A DNA stretch of 64,000 bases, from positions 114,555,195 to 114,619,194 of the forward strand of contig CP136065.1 of assembly GCA_032622095.1 (NCBI GenBank). Reading direction: 5' to 3'. The notes under the pieces are model-generated. The model worked only from the letters and a program-made list of their open reading frames with translations, was not told the DNA's origin and searched no databases. Within the stretch, counting starts at the first letter, position 1. The number at the start of each line of letters is the position of its first letter. Origin of the DNA: Siphonodentalium dalli (lineage: Eukaryota > Mollusca > Scaphopoda > Gadilida > Siphonodentaliidae). A program made the position numbers and the translations under genes. This document shows, in pieces, positions 1 through 10,700 of this stretch.

Positions 1-218
1 CGGACATTGAAACATGACTACTTGATTTGATTTTAATGAAATTTTATTAATACTGAAACTTGTCAGGCTTCACTAAGCCATCTTTGAATGTGTCAATACA
101 AGACAAAAACAAAATATATTAAACTTTCATAACATAAAATAACAACAATATGCAGAATCAATTTTTTTTAATGTGTATGGGTAAATTGATTATCAGTGGT
201 TGTTCTTAATCACCATTG
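1..218 (-). terminator. 3' flank and poly(A) signal of the 219-704 ORF
   Basis: A canonical AATAAA lies on the minus strand (tttatt at 43-48), about 170 bases past the stop codon of the 219-704 reading frame. The sequence between is AT-rich and non-coding. This fits a short 3' UTR and supports the ORF being the 3' end of a real transcript. Confidence 0.45.
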
Positions 219-704
219 CTACTGTAGTTTTAGCAAGCTTCCACCTGTTGATTCTAGAAATTTTTGGGTGAGTTCATCCCTTTTATTTATGGATTTGTCC
301 AACTTTGGAAGCTGGAAAGTCTTTTCCGTAAGAACACTGAATGCAGACTTCGTTGGTGCATCCGCACTGGTAGTTGCACGTTGACAAATACTTGAAGAAG
401 TATTGGTGGTCACCGTGATCTTAAAATAAAAGCCAAAAATGTCTGCAACCTGTGTGGCTTTCAGTTCAGGTGAGACGAAGTCTAAGTCTGATGTTTTGTT
501 TTTTCCAACAGAAATGGATTTGATGCTTCCGCCGTGTTGGGACATTATCAGTTCCGATAAATTCCGACATGTTTCATCGATCTCAACACTCACTATAGTC
601 CAGGGGATAAGATATTTGTTGCCGTCCCACACGCAAACATTCAGAATTGCAACCACTGTTTTAGCGGAAGTAGATCGGGCGCGTTCGATTAAGATTGCGG
701 ACAT
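219..704 (-). CDS. Unrecognised 161-residue protein (possible nested gene)
   Basis: An uninterrupted 161-codon ORF with a poly(A) signal about 170 bases past its stop. I do not recognise the family. The protein opens with a basic stretch (IERARSTSAK), then a hydrophobic beta-like segment with VWDGNKYLIPW, and ends in a polar tail with KFLESTGGSLLKLQ. No signal peptide or clear membrane helix is visible. The DNA is richer in CpG than its surroundings. A plausible splice acceptor (CTTTTAATAG at 718-727) sits 13 bases before the ATG, and two GTAAGT donors at 1208-1213 and 1221-1226 could end a non-coding first exon. It lies downstream of the last DNAJA3 exon found, so it may be nested in DNAJA3's final intron. 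The acceptor is also in frame with the DNAJA3 exon ending at 1595, so a diverged DNAJA3 C-terminus is formally possible, but the usual DNAJA3 tail pattern is absent. The plus-strand ORF at 439-774 is its antisense shadow. Confidence 0.5.
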   Translation of the reverse strand: MSAILIERARSTSAKTVVAILNVCVWDGNKYLIPWTIVSVEIDETCRNLSELIMSQHGGSIKSISVGKNKTSDLDFVSPELKATQVADIFGFYFKITVTTNTSSSICQRATTSADAPTKSAFSVLTEKTFQLPKLDKSINKRDELTQKFLESTGGSLLKLQ

Positions 705-1588
705 CGGCTTGTTCGATCTATTAAAAGATTGGAATTATGAGATAGAGTTGCGCCTCTTTATCCACACCTGTTAACAATGGTCGATTGCGAACTTCACGGA
801 TTGCGAGTGGCGGGATGAATTATACTTTTTATTTTTGGTAGGCTATAAAAAGTATCCAGCAGCGTATTTTTTCGGGGGGCGGCGGTGTCTGAGAAACAGA
901 GAATCAACTTCCTATGGCCTTATATTGAAACCCAATGATTTATTAAGTCAATCCTGCGCGAGTCCAAATGCGCCCAAAACATTACGCGTTCGTCTTTCCA
1001 AAACCTATGACGCGTCGATGTAATTATGAGGCTGCAGTTGAGCTGTTGCGTGTTCACCGAGAAATAATTGCAACTAGCCACGTGGGCGCCGACCAATCAG
1101 AATGCTGGATTTAGTGATAATCACACTTAGTATGTAAATATATACTCTTCAATATCACAAACTAACCCAATTTCGTTGTGTTTTCTGAGACCGAAGATTC
1201 AGAAACAACTTACCTCATACACTTACCTGATCATAATATGTCATAATTAAAAACAATTAATCAATACTAAATTAGTTACAGAAATGTCTGGATCTATAGT
1301 GAATTTGAGAGTATCCCTCACCACTTCATAAAATTACACCAAGACGAACAATACACGTCATTGTAAATCAGATGGTGTTTTTTGTGCGAAAAAATGACGC
1401 TGCAAGAAATTAGGAAGTTGAGTTGGTTGGGGGGAATGACATTATGTCATATTTGCAAAAGAGTGAAGGGAAAGTGTATGTTAATCAGCCTACAACATTG
1501 TCATTGGCACTCTAAATTGTTTACATAATGTATTTTGAGATTCTACAATTACAACTCAGTTTGTATTAACCATATAGATAAATATGGA
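705..1588. other. Non-coding, CpG-rich stretch with paired splice donors
   Basis: From about 640 to 1110 CpG dinucleotides are clearly more frequent than in most of the window, as near promoters or germline-unmethylated DNA. A CTATAAAAAG box lies on the plus strand at 843-852 with no supported gene after it. Two perfect minus-strand donors (GTAAGT) lie 13 bases apart at 1208-1226. I could not find the missing last DNAJA3 exon here. Confidence 0.35.
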
Positions 1589-1594
1589 ACTCAC

Positions 1595-1710
1595 ATGGGA
1601 ATCTTTATTTTAATATGTACATAATGATCACCATAGCCATAGCTGTTGATTCGGCTTATGCCTTTCCCTGATATTCGTATCCTGTCATGTGACTGAGTTC
1701 CTGCAGGTAC
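1595..1710 (-). CDS. DNAJA3: DNAJA3 exon 10: [16 protein letters not shown] block
   Basis: Encodes [20 protein letters not shown] and [18 protein letters not shown]. Acceptor TTCTATAG, donor GTGAGT leaving phase 2. Family members usually have GGKG where this has SGKG. No convincing following exon was found between here and position 1. Confidence 0.94.
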
Positions 1711-4700
1711 CTATAGAAGCAAATAACTTTGGTAAGATATGAAAACCATCAATATTAAAATGCAATTAACTCATCCAGGATGTGGTAGAATTCATAACAT
1801 CCAAAATGGAAGTGTCATTGACACTGTAGCCAAACTTGGATGGGGATAATTTCATCTGTAAAAGTCAATAGAGCGATTAGGAATGCGGAAAGTTTAAATG
1901 TCTAAGTAATACTTGATGTGAACATGAAGAGATATATAAAGTAAAATCCAAGATGGTTGCTGGCTGCCATGTTTTTCAAATTTGGAAAAATTTGATGGCT
2001 CCCATCTAGAGGTCACCTAAAAGATCCATATGAAGTTTGGTGATTATCAGATGAGAAATGTGGTCTGTAGGGTGTGCCAAAAGATTAGTCATGCAAAGAG
2101 TAAAATCCAAGATGGCTGTTGGTGGCCATGTTTTTAATAAAAAATTGTTCAAAATTGAAATCTCCCATCCAGAGGTGATCCTAAACAAGCATGTAAATTT
2201 TGAAAACAATTCTCCAACAAGCGATCCGGAAACCCAAAAACAAGCAAAAATTCATATTTTCTAAGTTGAAAAAAGGGCCATAACTCTGGCAAAAATCATC
2301 AGATAATACCCATATTCACACTTGACATGTATTTTCATATAACTGATCCACAAAAATACGGGATTTGCAATCGTACCACCAAAGCTCACGCTATCATCTG
2401 GAAACCCCAAAAACAAGAGAAAAATTGAATTTTCTAAGTAAAAAAAGGGCGATAACTCTGCTGAAAATGGGTGGACGAAACCCACGCTATGCATGTAGCT
2501 GTTCCCCCATGCTGCTCTATCACCATACCAAATATCAGCTAAATCTGCCAAGCGGTTGCTGAACAATAATGCAAAATGTTTGACCGGACGGACAAAATTG
2601 AATTTTCTAAGTAAAAAAAGGGCCATAACTCTGGTGAAAATGGGTGGACGAAACCCGCGCTATGCATGTAGCTGTTCCCCCATGCTACTCTATCACCATA
2701 CCAAATATCAGCTAAATCTGCCCAGCGGTTGCTGAACAATAATGCAAAATGTTTGGACGGACATACGGAAGGACGTACGGACTGAGATGTCGACTATATA
2801 CCCGCCGACTTCAAGTCGGGGGCATAATAAATGAGGGCTGCAGAGAGTGTCGATGGATTCAAATTTTAAATCAAAGATGGCTGCTGGCGGCCATGTATTT
2901 TACCAAATTTTGGTTGAAATAGTCGGCTCCCATCTACAGGTCGTCCTGAAGATCTATATGAAGTTTGGTGATGGTCGGAAGAAGGAGGTGTCCTGTAGGA
3001 TGTGCCAAAGAATTTAGTCATACAAAGAGTAAAATCCATTTTTAACGAATTTCAGTCAAAATAGGAGGCTCCCATCCAGAGGTCACCCAAAGATTGATAT
3101 GTTGTTCAGTGACAATCGAAAGTGAGATGAGGACTGCAGGTTGTGCCAATGGATTCAAATTTGAAATCCAAGATGACCTTTGGTGGCCAAGTTTTTTTTT
3201 ACTAATTCCATTCAAAATAGGAGGCTCCCATCTAGAGGTCACCCCGAAGATCCATATGAAATTTTGTGATGATCAGATCAGGGATGTAGTCTGTAGGGTG
3301 TGTCAAAGGATTAAGTCATGTGAAGAGTAAAATCCAAGATGGATGCCGGCAGTGGCCATAATTTTTAATGAATTTCAGTCCAAATGGGAGGCTCCCATCT
3401 AGAGTAGTCCAAGTCTTCTCGTACTAAAACCGGCTAAGATATTGGGATGGAGGTGCCGCTCTTTAGTCCCGAGTTCCAGGCCCATGCATTCTTATGACAC
3501 GACTTAAGCGTTAGTGACCCGCTCAAATAAAACCACAATTATATGAAATAAAATATCACAATTGCGACAATAAACGGATATTTTCCGCAGAAGACATGCT
3601 ATTTTATCTGAAACCCACATCAGTTGTGAATTTAAAACGGTAATTTAATGCGAAAAGAGACATTTACCTCAATGTTTACAATTTTTTTAAAGTATGCGAA
3701 CTCGGTTGACCTCGCGAACTGTGTTCGGCATTTTCCGTTGAAAATATTCCGTAGATTTTGGACAACAACGCAAATTACGATGAATTCTCCATTGTAATCG
3801 TAATTATGTGTGTCAATAAATAAAATAATAAATAGATTAATTAAACATTGGAGATATAAATGTAATACACTAAATAAATGAACCTTAAGTTTGAAAAGTC
3901 CCACTAAAACGGAAGAACTATATTTCGAAACTGTGTGATTCGGTTCTCCGATTATTTTATCAACACAGATGTCAAAATGCACATCACACGCATGGAAAGT
4001 CAGACACAAGTGTTCTAATTTGCTCCAATTTTGACAAGTTGCTTGCGAAAATTGTCAACAAAACTACCGTTCTGATCCTCCATTATGTCATTAAGTTTTT
4101 AGTGCGGGAATTGTTCTGAAAGCACATAGAAAACTGGACTTTCGGGCGATCGGTTTTCGCCATTTTTGTTCGGAAAACCCGCGCTATATATAGAAACGGA
4201 AAGTAGAATTCCCAGAACAAACAGCGGATTATGCCGAACTTATTCGGACCACTTCGGCTTTCGGTTAAAACGTAAACAAACAGAGAAACAAATCGATGTT
4301 TGTGGCAATCAACCGGAATATTCTATGTGTAATTTAACATTAAAGTTAGATTATTATACACCATTATGACCATAAGATGTAAGCCTTTCCGATGTATATA
4401 GCATCATGTATTGATTTGCTAGGTAAATCGAGTAAAATACACCACAAATTCCCGCCACAGATCGTGGGCGTAAGTCGTGTCATAGGATTGGTATACAAGC
4501 GGTCTTGGACTAAAGACCGGCACCTCCATCCCAATATCTTAGCCGGTTTTAGTACGAGAAGACTTGGACTAATCTAGAGGTGACCCCGAAGATCCACATG
4601 AAGATTGATGATGATCGGATGAGGGATGTAGTCTGTAGGATGTGCCAAAATATTACGTCATTCAAAGAGTAAAATCCAAGATGGCTGCCAGTGGGCATGC

Positions 4701-7700
4701 TTTTTAACGAATTTCGGTCCAAATAGGAGGCTCCACATCTAGAGTTCACCACGAATATCCATATGAAGTTTGGTGACCATAGGATGAGAGATGTGACCTG
4801 TAGGGTGTGCTAATGGAAATTGTTGATGGACAGACGCCAACCCATGGTAATAGCTCAAACTTGACTTTCTGAAGTTGAGCTAAAAATGGTTATATGCCAT
4901 TAATTTGGATATTAACTCTTTGATTCGTTCCTAAAATTGCCAGGGCTGATATTATCGGCCATACTTGTAACTAAGCTGCTAGCCCGCCACGGTCTGTGAG
5001 AATTTGCACACAAATTCATTGAAGATGACCATGAAATGTCGACTGCGACATCAAAGGCAAAGGAAGCCGCACCAGAAGTGGCAAGTCTGGCGACAGAGCA
5101 GGCTGTTGGGTGATAAATTGTACTACATACACTGTTAACTTTACTTCCAGGCATGGCCTTGGCGCATAGTACTGCTTACATACAGAACCATACCCACACC
5201 CCACCCCCTTGGGCGAAAGTAAATAACTATTGACTACCGCACATGTCGAAGGTTAGTCGATTAATCGTATAATCATGGCAAGCCGAGCACAAACATGATA
5301 TTTTTATAACCTTATATTACAACAAAGATGATGTGCACATTATTTGTTCAGTTCTCTTGACAGTCAAAATTCACAAATGAATCACCTATTTTCATGCTCA
5401 ACACATAAAACTAACATAGCTTGCCTCAGTGCTAGTTTACACCATAGGAATATGTGTCATTTGGTATTTTATTTATAGCATTAGAGGGCAGGTCATCACG
5501 GAACCATTAATAAAGCCTGAGAAATTACAGGATCCCCAATTTTCCCTCCTCATACATGGTCCTGCTAGCAGAACTTGACCCTCAATTGCTCTCACATGTT
5601 TTTTAAAGTCAGAAGATAGGATAAAGTTATCAGATCCTCATTAAAATGCTTTCTGTGTTGTAGAAAACCAATATTGTAGACTATGGGTCATTTTTCAATT
5701 AGATTATTGCAAAAAAGTCAATTTCTGGAGTTATTCCCCTTGGATGACAAAGAGTTATGCTCCTTGATTGCCGTGAATCTTTTTTCCGGCAAAATATTCA
5801 TCAGCATATATTATGCTAATCACCCACATACAAGTCCTAGATATTTTATAAGTAGGAGACTCTTATTGCAACATAATTTTCCACACAAAAATTCAGTTTT
5901 CCCACTATTGTTCTGGCAATTTAAATGTAAATTTAGCCTGGCAACGAAAGAGTTAAAAGCTCTTATTGTAAATTTGTTGTATTACTTGAATTACAAGAGT
6001 ATGGGAAGTAAGATAGAAGTGAGTTACATTATTTGGTATTGACTATCAAGTCTCTGCTAAGAAGTCTGACACACTTCGATTCAAAATTTGACTTCGGGGA
6101 ATGGATCTCCACTTCAAGATAATTGATACTTACATTGAGTAAAATGTCATCATAGATACCAGGAATTCGAACTGTCCCACCAAGAACAGCTTGTGAAAGA
6201 CTAACAGATAAATCACTATGTACATCAGCACCCACTCTACGGAATATTTTACTTTTTTTAACCTGAAATTAGAAAGAATATCTCATTATATACCGTAGCT
6301 GGAAACTTTGTATCTGAAGTTGAATAATAATTGAACTTAGTATGCATCAACCATTTTTGTTGTACTTAAACTGACAGATTTTTTTGGGCACTATAAACAC
6401 TGACATGGAATGCATACAGACTACTATGCTCCGTCAGATTTAAGCAGGAGGGAAATTTATTTTTCTGAAAGAAAAGAAAAACATCTGTCATAACCGATAT
6501 CCATCAGCTGGGATAAATATACACAGGTAGCAATAGGGGTGAAGTAAAAATTCTCTGTTAAAGTTTTTTTCTCTATGGATTGTGATTTTGGGTGGTGTGT
6601 ACATCAATTTCTAGGTGGGTGTGGAGTTCTCACCCTTGAGCATTTCCTATAATCCAAGATGGCGTCCAACATGGCGACCGTAGTATAGAATATGATCTAA
6701 GTCAGTTTAATCTGTTTTGTTGGAAACTATATCTCATGAAATGTACACAAATTTTAGGGCCCTGCGATTCGGGCATTATTAATTCGATTCGATTTTCGAT
6801 TCGGATACATAATCGCGATTCGATTCGATTCAGCAAACGTAGACCATTAGATCGGACATTGGGCGAAAAAATCAAGGTCCGCATAACTGATCTTATTTGT
6901 ATGCGAATGTCCCGACGTCTGTTCTTGGCGAAATACAGACGCAATTTGTAATCGGATAGGCTATTTGAATAATTTAGATAACTTGAACTATCGGATTCGT
7001 GCATAAACGGCGAGTCCAATCTCGCCAGGAATACGTTTGTCTTGTATGTGAGAGAAAACCTCGATTTCAAATACGCATTCGCAGATGCGCTATTCGATCG
7101 TACACTAACAGTCACTCTTATCTGTTCCTCGCGAAATCGTCGATTGATTTGAATTCCGGATTAATGAATATCACTCATTATCAGAACATTGCATTAGCAA
7201 TAATACAATTGGTATATTGATCAAATGCACGCGAGAGGCAGTCATATTGCAGCAGTGTTTGTCTTACTCGTCCAGTCACCCATGGCCCACCCTGATATTA
7301 GACTATTAGTGGACTTAAATAAATTATATACTAAGTACATGTTTAGTTATTAACAAAAGACACAACTCATCAGATATTTGATGATTCAAATGAAAATATA
7401 AATTGTCATAATAACTTCATTCATCTTCCGATGCATGCAAACAAAAACTATGGATATATATACGCTATATATAGTGAAGGTTATTCCCTAATTTCCCGGG
7501 TTTCCCCACTATAGCAGACGTAAATAGAACTGACGTTGCTTTATCGCTATTCTGAGATGATGTTCCCGGCGACGTGGAACGAATAAGTCCGAATTGCAGT
7601 ATGATGGTCCATGCATTTTGAAAGGGCAACATCGGAGTTTATTCAATTGTATCATGGTATTATTTGAGAATTTGATGTGCTAAATGCTTTGGGTTATCGG

Positions 7701-10700
7701 TAAAACGATCGATCTGGGCCCGCTACTAGAAACGCGCGGTGTACTTAAGATTGTTTGAGATAATCGAATCGAAAAACTGGTACTCAAAATCGAAAACGAT
7801 TCGATTCAGAGGGATGAATCGAAAATCGAATTTCGATTCGATGCATCGCAGGCCCCTAACAAATTTGTATATTATTACATTATACTACTGTTTGTAGGAA
7901 AAATTGGCACTCCATTAGAAAGATGGCTGCCAAAATGGCGACCGGAATGTTAAAAATATCATTATTTTCACTCATATCTCCTATATCTCTTCCTATTGTT
8001 TTGGATTGGTTGCTAATTGTGCCTTGTTTTCTTATTATTCATATCGTATGATCATTTGCTCAGTACTACATGTTGTTCCTTTCATCTCACCTACTTCCAA
8101 TCCCTAACAAAATTGATCTTACAGAATGTGGAATGAAATTTTCCTGAAAACTCAATATTGGTTCCTGGCCATATTTTGATGTGAAATGAACAGATTTGAA
8201 GGAATTAATATACGAATGTGAGTAAGGCCAAAAAAAAAACGTCTCTGTTTCCGGTACCCGGCCTGGCTGAGATTTTCTTGCCGGCCTCAATTTTTTTTTT
8301 TATTTTCACGAATTCCATAGTAACCTGTCTGTCTGAGTTAACCCTTTACCCAACAGAAGGGCCCTGTGCCAATGCATTCTATTATATATGCGAGTCGACC
8401 ATAGGTCGCCTCGCATATATAAGAGAATGCATTGGCTTAACACATTAAAAATTATAAAATTGTTAAAGAATGTAAGAAAAAATGGTAAAAAGTGTTAAAA
8501 AAAGATTTTGTTTAGGCCAATGTATTCTCTTATATATGCGAGGCGACCTATGGTCGACTCGCATATATAAGAGAATGCATTGGCACAGGGCATAACTGTA
8601 ACTATCACAATGTGGTCAAGGAGCCGGTTCCAATGATATCCATATTTGTATGGTTCTATTGAGACAGACCGAAGATATTTTAGGCTGTTGAAGCTTTATT
8701 TGGCCGGTTTTGGCCGGTTTGTTGGGTAAAGGGTTAATGGCTATGGTTTTTCCAATACCAACAGCAGAACTAACCACCAATCGCATACACACCTGACGCA
8801 TGTGTAGGCCATGTGCGCGATCGCGCATTCTTGATATAAATAAGACAACTAGGTCGGCCATGCTACGCAGTGAATACCGTGGCATAAATCAAACTCTACC
8901 CTGACGAGTCACTACGGAAATCCCCCCGTCTTTTGTGGGCTGTGTACACTGCTGTGTATTTTAAAAAGTACAATGTATTAATTATACCGGTAGCTCCCTT
9001 AACTTCCTTCGCCTAATTGGGGGCAAAACTTGCCTGAAAGACCATCTGTTCGCGACAAAATTAAACAGTGAAAAGCATGTGCGTTTTTGGCGGGAAAATG
9101 ACAGTCCGTATTACGATCTCTGTCAAGTTGTCAACACCAACACCTGGAAAATTTCGTCGGCAGTGATGAATAGAATGGCATAAAATGTGTAACCTCAGGC
9201 CCAATCTGCACCAGAGATATTCATGGGAAGATTGGAACAAAACATGTTTATTCCTGCATATCCAAGAACAGTCAGTAACATTGTTCTGGTCACATGTAAT
9301 TTGTAAATAAATGGACTGGTAGCTGCATGGACTACATGTATGTAAGAGGAATAACTCTAATCCCATGTCCATAGCCTCATACATTGAATTTTCACACTGG
9401 AGCACATACTAGAGCTAGAAAATATCTTTAACACCTAATACATGACATAATAGTCCAGCAAGCTGCATAATATATTACCAGTTAGCATGTATAAAAGCAT
9501 GCCAATTTTAAAAAACATGTTAAAAGGGTGTACTACACTATTTTATCACTTTCAAATGGCCGGTTAAAAAAAAAAACAAAGTGTAAAAAAAAAAAAAAAA
9601 CCCTGCCTGCCTACCTGGAAAATTTTCCCCATGTTATCGGAAACAGACATGTTTTTTTTTTTGGCCTAATGGCTATACAGTACAATCTCATTAGGGCCTG
9701 AAACGATTACTATGGTTTATGATGGCAGTCAAAATGGCAGAAAATGTACAGAAAATTATATTTTTGTCCTTATGCGCTTGCTTGTCGTGACTGATAGTTA
9801 CATGGCGTTGGCTAATCTGCATGGGATACACTTTAAATGGGACACAATAACAGACTCAGACAATATGAACATGGGAAATTACATGCGCATACGGTATGAG
9901 ATGTATATTTTAGAAGACCAGAGACTCCCGCGTTATATATTTCATTTATTCATGTTGCAACCTTGTATAATTTAGTGCCGCGACCTCAACTATGTGGAGA
10001 ATGCACACTCAGTGTATAACGATACTACGACTGGTGCACACTGACGTGGTTAAGATTAATCCAATGTACACGGCACTTTTGTCATATTTCCAGAGTTCCA
10101 AAAGCTGTATGTACAGCATAAAATGTTGTCATGCCCTAGTAGATAAGGGAGATAATTTGATCACAGCATCAAAGGAAGATACATTTGCCTGCTGATACTA
10201 GAGATGGGCGGTATTGAAATTTCAAGCTCGGTATCGGTATCGGTAAATTTTCGTCGATTTACCGCGGTATCGGTACGGTAGTCGGTATTGCTATTAAATT
10301 ACAAAACCAGAGCAGAGATTCCTGGTAAATTGCGGTAATTCAAGTTTTTAACTGAACATTATGCATGTATATATGCCCACGGATTTACTACATTCGTGAC
10401 AACAGCTAAATGAGGCAACACAATGACCTACACAATTATTCAATTAAGTGATATTCACACATCTGTTTGATGATTTACAAGCACGCCGTCGCATCCCTTT
10501 TGAAAAGAATAAGAGATTGCATCATTGCATGGCTACAATATCTATACGTGTCAATTTCGTCACATTTTCGCGAGTGAATAGAATTGTGAGTAGTAATCAG
10601 TGTCTCAGTGATCACAATTCACAACTCCCTATAAATAGCTGCAACGCGAAATAAATCTTAGAATTTAATCAATTGATGGATCTGTTCTATTTTTAGAAAG

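Larger units (their letters stand above)
1805..4883 (-). mobile_element. HINE/Helentron-like non-autonomous element, interrupted twice
   Basis: Begins with AATGGAAGTGTCATTGACAC and ends with a hairpin, TAGCTCAAACTT...AAGTTGAGCTAA (about 4851-4883). These are the same termini as at 32332-33232 and (inverted) 44280-45452 and 51216-53659. The interior has diverged units of roughly 150-190 bp with phrases such as AAAATCCAAGATGGCTGC and GTCACCCAAAGAT. Two other elements are inserted in it (2222-2827 and 3405-4571). The terminal hairpin, subterminal inverted repeat TAGCTCAACTT, tandem core and lack of a target duplication fit Helentron-associated (HINE, or mollusc 'pearl') elements; that assignment is inference. 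Confidence 0.65.
8226..9666. mobile_element. PIF/Harbinger-like element with TAA duplication
   Basis: Termini GGCCAAAAAAAAAACGTCTC and (reverse complement) GGCCAAAAAAAAAAACATG, both continuing TCTGTTTCCG. Flanked by TAA at 8223-8225 and 9667-9669, the three-base duplication of PIF/Harbinger. 1441 bp with no transposase. It interrupts the left arm of LIR-1 and itself contains the TTAA-flanked element at 8342-8733. Confidence 0.7.

Noticed and set aside
439-774. 111-codon plus-strand ORF
   Set aside because: Antisense to the better supported 219-704 ORF; no start context, domain or poly(A) support.
1380-1420. Acceptor-like TTTCTTGCAG as the start of the last DNAJA3 exon
   Set aside because: The in-phase reading gives no DNAJA3-like C-terminus and reaches a stop only after unrelated sequence.
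4912-5204. Minus-strand ORFs considered as a DNAJA3 exon
   Set aside because: No match to the family's conserved blocks and no phase-compatible splice sites; the expected block was found at 1595-1710 instead.
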